From Microbacterium sp. CH12i (GTDB taxonomy: Bacteria > Actinomycetota > Actinomycetes > Actinomycetales > Microbacteriaceae): a stretch of 64,000 bases of DNA. Position numbers and translations under genes: made by a program. How positions within the stretch are numbered: position 1 is the first letter of the stretch; each line of letters begins with the position of its first letter. The notes under the pieces are model-generated. The model was not told the origin of the DNA and made no database searches. It was given only the letters and a program-made list of their open reading frames with translations. Shown piece after piece: positions 9,935 to 20,126 of the stretch. The stretch lies in the NCBI RefSeq assembly GCF_000685355.1, contig NZ_JHET01000006.1, positions 248,001-312,000 on the forward strand. The letters are read 5' to 3'.

Positions 9935-10336
9935 ATGCGCTGGCGGGCGGCAATTGACGACGAACAGGGTTCGAGTCCTGTCGAGTTCGTGCTCGTCGGC
10001 TCGCTCCTCACCGTTCTGACTCTCGCTGTTCTGCAACTGGGACTCGCCATGTACGTGCGTAATGTCGTCCACGATGCCGCTGTCGAAGGGGCGTACTACG
10101 CCGCTCTCGCCGACACCGCGCTGGGTGAAGGCGCAGAGCACACGAGGCTCTCGATCACCCGAGCCGTCGGTGACAGCTTTGCCGAAGACATCACGGTCGC
10201 CGAGAGCGATCGGCTCGGACAGCCGACGGCTGTCGTGACCGTCCGCACCACGCTGCCCGTCATCGGACTGTTGGGCATTCCGTTCGCGATGGAGGTGGAT
10301 GCCGATGCGCCATTGGAGTCGCTGGGTGACGAATGA
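9935..10336 (+). CDS. TadE-like pseudopilin
   Basis: 133-residue minor pilin-like protein. The N-terminal region DDEQGSSPVEFVLVGSLLTVL is the TadE signature: a glycine, a conserved glutamate and one long hydrophobic helix. A small extracytoplasmic domain follows. The start at 9935 lies one base after the stop of the pilin gene. Its end overlaps the next gene by about 38 bases, so the three last tad genes are tightly packed. Confidence 0.88.
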   Translation: MRWRAAIDDEQGSSPVEFVLVGSLLTVLTLAVLQLGLAMYVRNVVHDAAVEGAYYAALADTALGEGAEHTRLSITRAVGDSFAEDITVAESDRLGQPTAVVTVRTTLPVIGLLGIPFAMEVDADAPLESLGDE

Positions 10337-10760
10337 CGACGGTTCTGCCGCGATGGAGTTCATCACCGTCGGCGTCATCTTTCTCGTACCGCTCGTGTAT
10401 CTGGTCATCACGCTCGGAGCCATTCAGGAGCACCTGCTCGGAGTTGAAGCCGCAGCCCGTCACACCGCCCGCGTGATTGGGCAAGCGGATGACGCAGCAA
10501 CTGCTGCAGCCAACAGCGATGCACTGCTCGCAAACGTCATTGACGAGTACGGGATGGACGGCGGAAACGTCGAGGTATCAGTGACGTGCACCCCGGCCGG
10601 CGTGGAATGCCCCTCTGCGGGTGCAACCGTGCTCGTCACCGTGAGTACCTTCGTCTCCCTCCCATTCGTGCCGCCGATCTTCGGGCTCGACACCGCAGCG
10701 AGTATCCCGCTGCGTGCGGTAGCCGCGCAGAAAGTCTCCCGGCTCTGGGGCACCGGATGA
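10299..10760 (+). CDS. TadE/TadG-like pilus assembly protein
   Basis: Second pseudopilin of the locus, about 153 residues. The N-terminus has NDDGSAAMEFITVGVIFLVPL, again a glycine-alanine-methionine-glutamate start to a single membrane helix. It is followed by EAAARHTARVIGQADDA, a helix common in these proteins, and a small beta-rich domain. ATG 10305 is an alternative start. The stop overlaps the next ATG (ATGA). Confidence 0.85.
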   Translation: MPMRHWSRWVTNDDGSAAMEFITVGVIFLVPLVYLVITLGAIQEHLLGVEAAARHTARVIGQADDAATAAANSDALLANVIDEYGMDGGNVEVSVTCTPAGVECPSAGATVLVTVSTFVSLPFVPPIFGLDTAASIPLRAVAAQKVSRLWGTG

Positions 10761-11178
10761 TGCGGCGACCCCAGGAGTACGATGAGGAAGGCAGCATCCT
10801 TCCGCTCCTCCTCGGCTACGTTGTGCTCGCGATCGCACTGATCTTCGTGTGCACCTGTGCGACCGACCTCTACATCGCGCAGAAGCGCCTCGACTCCCTC
10901 GCCGATGCCGCCGCGCTCGCCGCGCCGATGGCTTCACACTCGTGGTCGACGGCGATGCCGTGCGGGCGGAACTCACCGACGCCGGGGTGCAAGAGCAGGC
11001 GGCAGCGATCGTTGCCTCGATGGCAACCGACGCGAGCGTGGTCGCGGCATCCGCGCCCGACGACGTCACTGCTCGCGTCACTGTCGCAATCGCGTGGCAT
11101 CCACCGATCTTCTCGCCGTTCGTGCCCGATGGTGTGGCGCTCGAATCCACCTCGACCAGTCGCACGGCCTTGCGCTGA
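10757..11178 (+). CDS. TadG-like Flp pilus protein with N-terminal helix, frameshifted
   Basis: Last gene of the pilus operon. The N-terminus EEGSILPLLLGYVVLAIALIF is a membrane helix and QKRLDSLADAAALAA is the segment that identifies the actinobacterial helicase/secretion-neighbourhood TadE-like family. The frame then breaks near 10920-10930. It continues in the next frame as ADGFTLVVDGDAVRAEL and ends at 11178. One base is missing; restored length is about 140 residues. Confidence 0.82.
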
Positions 11179-11233
11179 TGCTTAGCGAGAATCCTTGCGG
11201 CTCACTTGCGACGGCGACGAGGCGAACTGAGCT

Positions 11234-12481
11234 CTACTTCGGGCTGAACCGCGGGATCCAGCGGATGAAACCGAGCGCTCCCAAGAATCCGACCACTCCC
11301 ATCACCCCGGCGGCCATCGACAGCGACGCGATGGCCGTCACGCCAGCCACGAGGAGGGGAGCGACGGCACCGCCGGCATCCGTCAAAGTCCGCCATGAGC
11401 CGAGAAACGGAGCGGGGTCGTGTTTCGGAGCGACATCGGCTCCGAGAGTGAGCAGGATGCCGCTGGAGAGGCCGTTGCCCACGCCGAGTACAGCCGCCAG
11501 CATCCCAAACCACAGCACCGCGGCATCGCCGTCGTGGGTGAACGACAGCGCAAAGAAGCCGGCGCCCATCAACACCATCGCTGGCATCGCAGCCCAGAGC
11601 CGGCCGAATCGGTCCATCACTTGACCGCTCGCATAGAACAGTGCGAAGTCGATGGCGCCTGAGACGCCGACAACCAGCGCGATCGTCTGCGCGTCGAGTC
11701 CGATCGTGATGCCCCACAGTGGCAGCACGACCTGGCGAGCCGAACGCACCGCACTCAGCGACGCAGCGGCGAGTCCGAGCCGAGCCAACACTCCACGATG
11801 ACGCCACATCGTCAGGAAGATACCCACGCGCTCCATGGTCGGGATCGATCCGGTCACAGCTTCACCGGAATCTTCAGCGATAGCGACGTTTGATCCGATC
11901 GGAGCGATGGTCTTCTCGGGATCTGGACCAAACAGGACCAGTGCGACCATCACGACCAGGCAGCAGAGGAAGAACCAGATCGCCGCGTGTTCGTCATGGA
12001 AAACCTGGAGCAGGCCCGCAGCGACGAAAGGCCCGATGAAAATTCCGAGTCTGAAGCTGCCGCCAAGCAGCGACAGGGCTCTGGCGCGAAACGCGATCGG
12101 CACACGTGTCGTCATGAACGCATGCCGGGCGAGCCCGAAGGCCGCCGCGCAGAACCCGAGCAGAAACACGGATGCTGCGAACACGGCGATCACAGGGGCA
12201 AACACCATGCCGATCACCGCGAACATCGAGACCACGCCAGCGAACACCATTGTGTAGCGCTCGCCGATGCGCGCGACTGCCCACCCGGCGGGAAGGTTGC
12301 CGCACAGCTGGCCGACCACCAGAGCGGCGGCGACGAGCGCGGCGAAGGCGACATCGGCGCCCATGTTTGCCGCAATGATGGGGATCAGCGGGAGGACGGC
12401 GCCTTCGCCGAGGGAGAACAGGATGGTGGGGAGGTACACCATCGGTCCGAACTGTCTCAAGACCGAGGATGCGCTGCTCAC
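11234..12481 (-). CDS. MFS transporter
   Basis: Intact 415-residue membrane protein with about twelve hydrophobic segments, of the drug:H+ antiporter type. The motif A-like loop between helices 2 and 3 is seen as [16 protein letters not shown] and repeats in weaker form as [15 protein letters not shown] in the second half. Substrate unknown. The GTG start lies exactly six bases after a TAGCGT box on the minus strand, so it is probably a leaderless single-gene transcript. It is divergent from prfB. Confidence 0.88.
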   Translation of the reverse strand: MSSASSVLRQFGPMVYLPTILFSLGEGAVLPLIPIIAANMGADVAFAALVAAALVVGQLCGNLPAGWAVARIGERYTMVFAGVVSMFAVIGMVFAPVIAVFAASVFLLGFCAAAFGLARHAFMTTRVPIAFRARALSLLGGSFRLGIFIGPFVAAGLLQVFHDEHAAIWFFLCCLVVMVALVLFGPDPEKTIAPIGSNVAIAEDSGEAVTGSIPTMERVGIFLTMWRHRGVLARLGLAAASLSAVRSARQVVLPLWGITIGLDAQTIALVVGVSGAIDFALFYASGQVMDRFGRLWAAMPAMVLMGAGFFALSFTHDGDAAVLWFGMLAAVLGVGNGLSSGILLTLGADVAPKHDPAPFLGSWRTLTDAGGAVAPLLVAGVTAIASLSMAAGVMGVVGFLGALGFIRWIPRFSPK

Positions 12482-12546
12482 GTAGCCACGCTACCGCCGA
12501 CGCAGCTAATCGGGTTTTCGCATCCACGCGCCGCAACCGATCCGAG

Positions 12547-12552
12547 TAGGCT
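12547..12552 (+). promoter_or_regulatory. -10 box of leaderless prfB promoter
   Basis: TAGGCT stands eight bases before the prfB ATG and no Shine-Dalgarno sequence is present between them. This supports ATG 12561 as the true start and a leaderless mRNA. Confidence 0.55.
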
Positions 12553-12560
12553 GAATTATC

Positions 12561-13669
12561 ATGCTCGAACTCGATCTTTCCGCCGACATACAGCGCTCAG
12601 GCACACCTTCGGCGACATCAGTGAGGTCGTTGATGTCCCGCGACTCCGCGAGGATATCGCCCGGCTCAGTGAGGAAGCGGGCGCCCCCGACCTCTGGGAC
12701 GACACCGAGCGCGCTCAGAAGGTCACGAGCGCCCTCAGCCACCGCCAGTCCGAACTCGCACGCATCACGGGCATCGCGCAGCGCCTTGACGATCTTGAAG
12801 TGCTTGTAGATCTCGCGAACGAGATGGGCGACGAAGACTCTGCACAGGAGGCGCGCGGCGAACTGACCGCGCTGACCGACGTCATCAACCAGCTCGAGGT
12901 GCAGACGCTCCTCGATGGTGAGTACGACGATCGTTCGGCGATCATTACGATCCGCTCTGGCGCGGGCGGCGATGATGCGACCGACTTCGCCGAGATGCTC
13001 ATGCGGATGTACCTGCGTTGGGCTGAGAACCACAAGTATCCGGCGAAGGTCATGGACACCTCATACGCCGAAGGCGCGGGCATCAAGTCCGCCACCTTTG
13101 AAATATCAGCTCCCTACGCCTTTGGCACGCTGTCAGTTGAGGCTGGCACCCATCGTTTGGCGCGCATCAGCCCGTTCGGCTCAGCCGATAAGCGACAGAC
13201 CAGCTTCGCCGCTGTCGAGGTCATTCCGTTGATGGAAGAGGCAATCGCGGTCGAGATCCCCGAGAACGACATCCGCGTCGACGTGTTCCGCTCTTCCGGC
13301 CCCGGTGGGCAGTCTGTCAACACGACAGACTCGGCGGTGCGCCTTACCCACCTTCCGACCGGCATCGTCGTGTCGATGCAGAACGAGAAGTCGCAGATCC
13401 AGAACCGTGCGGCCGCCATGCGCGTGTTGCAGACCCGACTTCTGCTGCTGCAGAAAGAAGAAGAAGCAGCGAAGAAGAAAGAGCTTGCCGGCAACATCAC
13501 CGCGAGCTGGGGCGATCAGATGCGCTCGTACTTCCTCTACGGTCAGCAGCTCGTGAAAGACCTGCGTACCGGTCAAGAATCCGGCAACCCCGCAGCGGTG
13601 TTCGACGGTGACCTCGACGACTTCATCTCTGCGGGCATCCGTTGGCGCAAGCGCAGGGACGACGACTGA
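12561..13669 (+). CDS. prfB: Peptide chain release factor 2, frameshifted near the 5' end
   Basis: Class I release factor for UGA and UAA codons. The GGQ loop is seen in [18 protein letters not shown] and the RF2-type recognition motif in [12 protein letters not shown]. The first eleven codons ([11 protein letters not shown]) are in a different frame from the remainder ([15 protein letters not shown]). Inserting one G (CAG-GCG) restores 369 residues of normal RF2. The break is at codon 12, without an in-frame UGA, so it is not the classic programmed prfB frameshift. In-frame codons upstream of the break belong to no protein. Confidence 0.95.
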
Positions 13670-13678
13670 GCAGCGCAC

Positions 13679-13717
13679 GAAGATGGCCCCAGTAACCAGA
13701 TTCCCGGGGCCATCTTC
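13679..13717. terminator. Bidirectional terminator between prfB and DUF2510 gene
   Basis: The perfect 12-bp inverted repeat GAAGATGGCCCC / GGGGCCATCTTC has a 15-base loop. It sits nine bases after the prfB stop and nine bases after the stop of the convergent gene. T-rich bases follow on one side only, so it is probably a weak-tract or shared terminator. Confidence 0.75.
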
Positions 13718-13726
13718 ATGCTCAAA

Positions 13727-14572
13727 TCAGGAGACGCAGACCGGCATCGCGGCGGCGAGGCCCTCGCTGAACTCCAGTGCCATGTCCGGGTCGGTGAAAT
13801 TGTCATCCCCGGAAGCGATCTGCCACAGCGTGTCATCAGACATGTCAGAGGCGAGGAACTCGTTTCCGAAGCAGAGCAGCATTTCGTCGGTGTAACCTTC
13901 AGCGCCGCTCAACCCGACAAGGATCTTGAATCCGTCGGCGAGTTCCTGCGCGGTCGGACGGTTGCTGGTCTCGGTGACACCTGTATCGCTGCCCGTGCCC
14001 TCGTCGGTCTGAGAAGAGTCCGGTGTCGACGGATCGTAGGAATCGATCGCGGAGTTCAACAGGAACAGACCGAAGACGAAGACCATGATGAACCCGAGGA
14101 TGGTTCCCACGATTGACAGGGCAAGACCGGCAATTGCCGGCCACTTCTTGCCCTTCATGAAGAACGCGACGATCGCGACGACGAAGGCTGCGAACAGCAG
14201 AACCCAGCCGACGATCATCACGGCCGGAATGCAGACGGCGATCGTGCCGAGTACCGCAAGGCCGAGCGATACCAGTCCGAGGACCGACGGCTTCTGGGTT
14301 GCTTGCGGTGCGAGCGAGTGGTCGGCCATCGTCTGCGTGGGCGGGGAGTACTGCTGGGCCGGCGCCTGAGCGGCAGCGGCGTACGCCGGCACCGCTGGCA
14401 CCGCTGGCACCTGTGCTTCGGACTGATTCGCAGCGGGAACCTGCTCCCGCTGCGCGGGAATCTCAGCAGGCTCGGCAGGCGTAGCCGGAGCGAAATGTTC
14501 GGTCCAGTTCTGGCCGTCCCACCAGCGCTGGCGTCCGGAACCATCGTCGTACCAACCTGCGGGCGTGCTCAT
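13727..14572 (-). CDS. DUF2510 membrane protein
   Basis: 281 residues. The N-terminus GWYDDGSGRQRWWDGQNWTE is the DUF2510 domain, a short tryptophan-rich actinobacterial module. A Pro/Ala/Gln-rich linker follows. Then come three to four hydrophobic segments (LGLVSLGLAVLGTIAVCIP, MIVGWVLLFAAFVVAIVAF, IAGLALSIVGTILGFIMVF), and a C-terminal extracytoplasmic domain holds a pair of cysteines. Function unknown. AAGGAGAA upstream of the ATG is a clear ribosome site. It converges with prfB across a terminator. Confidence 0.85.
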   Translation of the reverse strand: MSTPAGWYDDGSGRQRWWDGQNWTEHFAPATPAEPAEIPAQREQVPAANQSEAQVPAVPAVPAYAAAAQAPAQQYSPPTQTMADHSLAPQATQKPSVLGLVSLGLAVLGTIAVCIPAVMIVGWVLLFAAFVVAIVAFFMKGKKWPAIAGLALSIVGTILGFIMVFVFGLFLLNSAIDSYDPSTPDSSQTDEGTGSDTGVTETSNRPTAQELADGFKILVGLSGAEGYTDEMLLCFGNEFLASDMSDDTLWQIASGDDNFTDPDMALEFSEGLAAAMPVCVS

Positions 14573-14735
14573 ATTTCTCCTTGAAAGCTCGAATGACAGG
14601 AGTCAGAGCCGTAGCGACGAACCCCCTCCAATATGAATACCAGGGAAAGACCGCGAGTGTGTATGGGTAGGACTGTCCATCGGCCAGGGTGTCGCTCGCG
14701 GCCAGGGGAGAGGGCGCGCTTAGGCTCATATCGCC

Positions 14736-15752
14736 ATGATTCGGTTTGAGAACGTCACCAAGCGCTACCGCGGTACGAAGCGACCGGCCCTCGCAGGGGT
14801 CGACTTCGAAGTCGAGCGGGGCGAGTTTGTCTTCCTCGTCGGAGCATCAGGGTCGGGGAAATCCACCTGTCTCCGGCTCATCCTCCGAGAGGATGTCCCC
14901 ACCACCGGGCGTGTTGCCGTGCTGGGACGCGACCTGCGCACGCTCGCAAACCGCAAGGTGCCGTACTTCCGCCGCCACATCGGTTCTGTCTTCCAGGACT
15001 TCCGGCTGCTCTCGTCTAAGACGGTGTTCCAGAACGTCGCCTTCACGCTGCAGGTCACCGGCGCCTCGCGTGGTTTCATCCACCAGGCGGTACCGGAGGC
15101 GCTTGCGCTTGTCGGCCTCGACGGCAAAGAGAAGCGGATGCCACACGAGCTGTCTGGCGGTGAGCAACAGCGCGTGGCCATTGCCCGCGCGTTGGTAAAC
15201 CGTCCGCAGGTGCTGCTGGCCGATGAGCCGACCGGAAATCTTGACCCCGGAACGTCCGTTGACATCATGCAGTTACTCGCCCGTATCAATGCTGGCGGCA
15301 CCACAGTGGTGATGGCAACGCACGAGGCCGGGTTCGTTGATCAGATGCAGCGCCGAGTGATCGAGCTGCGCGACGGTGAAATGGTGCGCGACGACGTTCA
15401 TGGTGGCTACGGCGATCGCTCGAGCATCCCGCAGCTTGTCCCGGAAGCAGCCCGTGGCGCCGCGGCTGTCGCTGCACTGACTGCCGTGCAAGAAGTGCAT
15501 CGTCAGACAGAGTCGCTTGAGCCCCTCACCGCCGAGATGCTTGCGTCGATGAAAGCGGCTCGCGCTTCGCAGCCCGACTCGCAGGCGACGTCCCAGCAAG
15601 AGGCCCCAGCGACAGAGCAGCGACCGACAGCGGTCGGCCCGCGCACTCATCCCATCGTGCTGCCAGAGGTCGATGTCGCCGAGCTTGGCGTTGCAGACCG
15701 CCTCGGGCTCTCCGATACGCGCAACGACGAAGAAGTGGGGCCGACCTCGTGA
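14736..15752 (+). CDS. ftsE: Cell division ATP-binding protein FtsE with long C-terminal tail
   Basis: ATPase of the FtsEX complex, which couples divisome assembly to activation of cell-wall hydrolases. Walker [10 protein letters not shown], signature [15 protein letters not shown] and Walker [14 protein letters not shown] are all intact. The ABC domain ends near residue 220. A tail of about 115 residues, rich in Ala, Glu, Pro and Thr, follows; such tails occur in actinobacterial FtsE. The ATG lies nine bases after a TAGGCT box. The stop overlaps the GTG start of ftsX. Confidence 0.96.
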   Translation: MIRFENVTKRYRGTKRPALAGVDFEVERGEFVFLVGASGSGKSTCLRLILREDVPTTGRVAVLGRDLRTLANRKVPYFRRHIGSVFQDFRLLSSKTVFQNVAFTLQVTGASRGFIHQAVPEALALVGLDGKEKRMPHELSGGEQQRVAIARALVNRPQVLLADEPTGNLDPGTSVDIMQLLARINAGGTTVVMATHEAGFVDQMQRRVIELRDGEMVRDDVHGGYGDRSSIPQLVPEAARGAAAVAALTAVQEVHRQTESLEPLTAEMLASMKAARASQPDSQATSQQEAPATEQRPTAVGPRTHPIVLPEVDVAELGVADRLGLSDTRNDEEVGPTS

Positions 15753-16663
15753 GGGTGGGACTGATTCTCATGGAGGCCCTGGGGGGCCTGAGACGCAACA
15801 TTTCGATGGTGATCTCCGTCGTGCTCGTGACGTTTGTGTCACTGACGTTCGTCGGCGCGGCGATCCTGATGCAGGGTCAGATCGGCACGATGCGCGCCTA
15901 CTGGACCGAGCGCGCGCAGGTGGCTGTTTACATGTGTTCGCCGGTTTCAGAAGCCGAGACGTGCCTGGATGGTGCGGCCACTGAAGACCAGGTCGCACAA
16001 GTCAAGGCCGAACTTGAAGGCCCTGCGCTCAGTTCACTGATCAGCGACGTGCGATTCGAGACGCGGGCCGAAGCCTATGCGAATCTCATCGATCAGATCG
16101 GTGAAGAGCAGGCGGGTGTGCTCACCGAAGACCAGATGTTCGAGACCTATTGGGTGACCCTCAAGGATCCCAGTCAATCGCAGGTGATCGTCGAGGCGTT
16201 CGGCGGCGTGAACGGGGTGGAGGAGGTACTGGATCAACGCCAATACCTTGATCCGTTGTTCTCCGCACTCACTGTTGCGACGTACATCGCCGTCGGCATC
16301 GCCGTGCTGATGCTCATCGCCGCCGTGCTCTTGATCGCCACCACCATTCGGCTCTCGGCATACGCGAGGCGCAAAGAGATCGGGATCATGCGCTTGGTGG
16401 GCGCCTCGAACAGGTTCATCCAGACGCCGTTCATTCTCGAGGGCGTGTTCGCCGCATTCATTGGCTCGGCCCTCGCCAGCGCGGCGGTGGTCGCCGGTGT
16501 GCACTTCGGCGTCTACGGGTACCTGAAGGGTCGAGTTCCTTTCATCACCACCTGGGTGACGATGCAGGATGCTGCGCTCGTCGTGCCGGTCCTGATAGGC
16601 ATCGGCGTGCTGCTCGCTGCGCTCTCTGCTGGCTTCGCGATACGTCGCTGGCTCCGTACCTGA
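15749..16663 (+). CDS. ftsX: Cell division protein FtsX
   Basis: Membrane partner of FtsE, 304 residues, GTG start overlapping ftsE. The expected topology is visible: one N-terminal helix (ISMVISVVLVTFVSLTFVG), an extracytoplasmic domain of about 130 residues with a cysteine pair (YMCSPVSEAETC), and three C-terminal helices with the FtsX motif RKEIGIMRLVGAS. It is followed by smpB, the usual ftsE-ftsX-smpB order in Gram-positive bacteria. Confidence 0.96.
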   Translation: MRVGLILMEALGGLRRNISMVISVVLVTFVSLTFVGAAILMQGQIGTMRAYWTERAQVAVYMCSPVSEAETCLDGAATEDQVAQVKAELEGPALSSLISDVRFETRAEAYANLIDQIGEEQAGVLTEDQMFETYWVTLKDPSQSQVIVEAFGGVNGVEEVLDQRQYLDPLFSALTVATYIAVGIAVLMLIAAVLLIATTIRLSAYARRKEIGIMRLVGASNRFIQTPFILEGVFAAFIGSALASAAVVAGVHFGVYGYLKGRVPFITTWVTMQDAALVVPVLIGIGVLLAALSAGFAIRRWLRT

Positions 16664-16704
16664 GATAGGCTGTAGGGCTGGCCACCGGAGAGATAGGAAC
16701 AACC

Positions 16705-17181
16705 ATGCCCAGGGAACGCGGGGAGAAGGTCGTTGCGACCAATCGTCGCGCGCGTCACGACTTCACCATTGAGAAGTCGTACGAGGCGGGGATGGTGCTT
16801 ACCGGCACCGAAGTGAAGTCGCTTCGACAGGGTCGGGCGAACCTTTCCGACGGCTACGCGTTCGTCAAGGGCAACGAGGTGTTCCTCGATTCTGTGCACA
16901 TCCCGGAGTACTCGCAGGGGCACTGGACGAACCACTCTGCGAAGCGCATCCGCAAGCTGCTGCTGCACCGCGAAGAGATCGAGAAGTTACAGCATGCGGT
17001 CTCCGCTGGCGGTTACACGCTCGTACCGCTGAAGCTGTACTTCTCTGACGGACGCGCCAAGGTCGAGATCGCTCTGGCGAAGGGAAAGCGCGAGTTCGAC
17101 AAGCGCCAGACCCTGCGCGAGCGCCAAGACACCCGCGAAGCCGCCCGAGCGATGCGCTTGCGCAACCGCACCGGTGAGTAG
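16705..17181 (+). CDS. smpB: SsrA-binding protein SmpB
   Basis: tmRNA partner in ribosome rescue, 158 residues. The motifs NRRARHDFTIEKSYEAGMVL, GTEVKSLRQGRANLSDGYA and the basic tail with KRQTLRERQDTREAARAMR are typical. GGAGAGATAGGA precedes the ATG. I see no ssrA gene nearby: the S9 peptidase gene converges with only two bases between the stops. Confidence 0.97.
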   Translation: MPRERGEKVVATNRRARHDFTIEKSYEAGMVLTGTEVKSLRQGRANLSDGYAFVKGNEVFLDSVHIPEYSQGHWTNHSAKRIRKLLLHREEIEKLQHAVSAGGYTLVPLKLYFSDGRAKVEIALAKGKREFDKRQTLRERQDTREAARAMRLRNRTGE

Positions 17182-17183
17182 GG

Positions 17184-19087
17184 TCAACCTTCGGTAGGGG
17201 TAAACCCGAACACTCTTCCGAGAAACGCCAGTTCCCGCTCCAGCGCGTCCACGCCAGTCTCCGCACGGCGGAAGCCGTGCCCCTCGCCGGGGTACAGGAC
17301 GTATTCGTGCGGCACGCCTCGGGCAGCGAGGGCGTCACGAATGGCCTCCGACTGCGACGGTGGTACCACCCGATCGTCCGCTCCCTGCAGGAGCAGCACC
17401 GGCACATCGATCTGGTCTGCGTGAGTGAGCGGTGAGCGGTCGATGTACAGTTGCTCGGCCTCGGGGAGAGGACCGACGAGTCCGTTGAGGTAGTGCTTTT
17501 CGAAGTCGTGGGTGTCCTGTGCCAGCATCCGTAGGTCGGTGACACCGTAGCGACTGATTCCGGCAGCGAAAACGCCGCCGTGGACGAGGGCTGAAAGCAC
17601 TGTCCATCCACCCGCGGACCCGCCGCGGATCGCGATGCGGGCGGGGTCTGCCCGACCAGATTCTGCGAGCCCGCGGGCAGCGGCGAGCACGTCTCGACGT
17701 CGACGACACCCCACTGTCCGTCCAAACGTTCCCGGTACTCGCGGCCATAGCCTGTTGACCCGCCGTAGTTCACGTCGAGCACGCCGATGCCGCGGCTCGT
17801 ATAGAACGCGATCGCGGCGGATGCCGCCCCGGCCACGTGCGCGGTCGGTCCGCCGTGTACGAACACGATGTATGGCGGTAGTTCGCCCTCGGGGGCAGCG
17901 GCCTCAGGGTTCGCTGGTGCGTAGTCGAACGCGTGCACTGGTCCGTGTGCCCCGTCGATAGTGATCTGCTTCGCCGGCGGCATCCATCCGAGATCAACCG
18001 GCGTACCGCCACGGATGCCGACCACAGAGCCCGAATCGACATCAACGCTCCACAACCCGGCGTTGACGGTCGCACCTCCTCCGGACAGCAGCACGCGTGT
18101 GCCTGCCACGTCGTCGACGCTGACGTGTGCGCTGGCCGGTACGTCCAGTGTGCGAACGGTGCCGTCCCGCTCGATCACCACGACCTCGTCCGACCCGTTC
18201 GTGCGGACGGCGACGATGCGACCGTCTTCGAGCGGCTGGTACCACCGGTTGCCCAGTACCCACAGTCCGTATCCGGTGTCGGCATCTGCGGGTGCGACAC
18301 TGCGAGGTCGCTCATTCGACTCGGTCGTATCGAAGGCGACACGATACAGATTCCAACGGATCGAACCCCCGTCGCTGACAGGCTCGCGTTGGGCAAGAGA
18401 CGAGCGCTCGTCGAGGAACAGGAGGTCATCGTCCGCCAACCACGCTGGCTGCAGTGCAGTGCGTGTGCCGATCGATCGCGACTCTTCGAAGCCTTCGGAG
18501 TGTACGCGCAGAAGCGCGCGCTGCCACGGCATCTGCATGCCACTCCACTCGACATACGCCAGGTGTTGTCCATTCGGCGACAGCGCGGGATGCGCGAAGA
18601 ACGATCGGCCCTCGATGAAGACATGGATCGCGGACGGATCTTCTGCGGCTGATCCATCGGTGGGAATTTCCACGATCGCGCGCAGGTGCGGTTTCGCGGT
18701 GAGATCCTCGCGTACGGCGAGCAAACGGCCATGCTGGATGCTGAGCCCGCCGTGGTTCGGTCCTGAGGGCGTCAGCGGCTGCGGTTCTCTGCCGCGCTCC
18801 ATCCGGTACACCCGCTGATCCTTGGCGTTGACGAAGTACAGGGTGCCGTCGGCATCCGCTGTCCATGCGCCACCGCCGTACTCGTGCACTCGCGAGCGTG
18901 CATTCCACGGTTCGGGGAGCAGCACGTCGCCGGTTGAGCTTCGCACAGTGACGCGCCCACCCTCGGCAGGCACCGATTCACCCCACCAGATCTCGCTGTC
19001 CACGAAGCGTGCCCCGTCGATGCGAGGCGCCGACGCCACAATGTCGGCGGGGTGAAAGGGAGAAGGCCAGGTTCCGAACGACTGCAT
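17184..19087 (-). CDS. Prolyl oligopeptidase family (S9) serine peptidase, frameshifted
   Basis: Cytosolic acylaminoacyl-peptidase-like enzyme. The first about 380 residues form a beta-propeller-like region. The catalytic alpha/beta hydrolase domain follows, with the nucleophile in RGGSAGGW, aspartate in GADDRVVP and histidine in PGEGHGF. The frame breaks near 17700: GQWGVVDVE is in one frame and DVLAAARGLAESG in the next. Restoring one G (GAG-GAC) gives about 634 residues. The ATG lies exactly six bases after a TAGGCT box, so the mRNA is probably leaderless. Confidence 0.92.
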
Positions 19088-19176
19088 GCATCGAGCCTAT
19101 GCCGCTGCAGACCGGCACCAGACGGTGCGCGCGTGCAGCGGAAACGACACGTGCACGACAAACGGTGACGTGAGAG

Positions 19177-19863
19177 CTACACCGAGCGGAGCACGGCCAC
19201 GATCTTGCCGAGCACGACGGCGTCATCGCCGAGGATCGGTTCGAACGAGGAGTTGCGGGGGAGTAGCCAGGTGTGCCCGTCACGCTGACGGAACGTCTTC
19301 ACCGTGGCCTCGCCATCGAGCATCGCTGCCACGATCTCACCGTTCTCTGCGGTGTTCTGGGTGCGCACGACCACCCAGTCGCCATCGCAGATCGCGGCAT
19401 CAATCATGGATTCGCCCGAGATCTTGAGCATGAACAGATCGCCCTTGCCAACGAGCTGGCGCGGAAGCGGGAAGATCTCTTCGACCTGCTGATCGGCGGT
19501 GATCGGCACGCCAGCGGCGATCTGTCCGACGAGGGGCACCATCGCAGCGTCGCCCACAGGCGTGCTGGAATCTGCCGGGTTCTCGCCGCTCACCGCGGGC
19601 AGATCAATGAGCACCTCCATTGCGCGGGTCTTGCCCGGATCGCGTCGCAGGTAGCCGCTGAGCTCAAGCTGACCCAGCTGGTGGGTGACGCTCGACAATG
19701 ACTTGAGCCCGACTGCGTCGCCGATCTCGCGCATGCTCGGCGGGTAGCCGTGCCTCGCGATCGAGGTCTGGATGACCTCGAGGATCGCTAGCTGCTTCGG
19801 GCTGAGGCTCTTTCGCCGGCGAGTGCGCGGCACCTCAGGATCGGTGGCGGAGATGTCGCTCAT
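19177..19863 (-). CDS. lexA: LexA repressor
   Basis: SOS repressor, 228 residues. The N-terminal winged helix has [21 protein letters not shown]. The self-cleavage site Ala-Gly is in GQIAAGVP, the catalytic serine in ISGESMID and the lysine in [15 protein letters not shown] is a good ribosome site. It is divergent from the LysM gene, which carries a LexA-like operator, an arrangement also known in other Actinobacteria. Confidence 0.97.
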   Translation of the reverse strand: MSDISATDPEVPRTRRRKSLSPKQLAILEVIQTSIARHGYPPSMREIGDAVGLKSLSSVTHQLGQLELSGYLRRDPGKTRAMEVLIDLPAVSGENPADSSTPVGDAAMVPLVGQIAAGVPITADQQVEEIFPLPRQLVGKGDLFMLKISGESMIDAAICDGDWVVVRTQNTAENGEIVAAMLDGEATVKTFRQRDGHTWLLPRNSSFEPILGDDAVVLGKIVAVLRSV

Positions 19864-20016
19864 GGTGCTCCTTCGTGCGCGATTCCGACGCTGCTCTTCG
19901 AATGTCGGTGGCCCATGGTGGGGTGTGTATATCGAAACCGTATCCGAGAAACAGTCAAATTAGGAAGATCTGTTCGAGCGTGTCGGCATTTCTGAGGAAT
20001 CTGTTTCGAATAAGTC

Positions 20017-20049
20017 TTGACAGATGTTCGAATTCGAATATACATTCGG
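20017..20049 (+). promoter_or_regulatory. Promoter of the LysM gene with overlapping LexA box
   Basis: TTGACA (20017-20022) and TATACA (20039-20044), 16 bases apart, form one of the best promoters in the window. The -10 box lies inside TCGAATATACATTCGG (20034-20049), a near-perfect palindrome. It resembles the actinobacterial SOS consensus CGAAC-N4-GTTCG with one symmetric change. LexA bound here would block the promoter. A weaker half-match (CGAACAGATCTTC, read on the minus strand) lies closer to lexA. Confidence 0.65.
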
Positions 20050-20126
20050 TACGTAGCTTCGCATTCCCCGCTCCCGGCCGAGCGGCGAATGCGAACGCTA
20101 CGCCAAATGAGGCAGAGGAGAATCTC

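Noticed and set aside
12561..12810. Classic programmed +1 frameshift of prfB
   Set aside because: The break is at codon 12, not near codon 25. There is no in-frame UGA or CUU-UGA slippery site; the original frame stays open for 82 codons. A single missing G explains it and matches the other genes.
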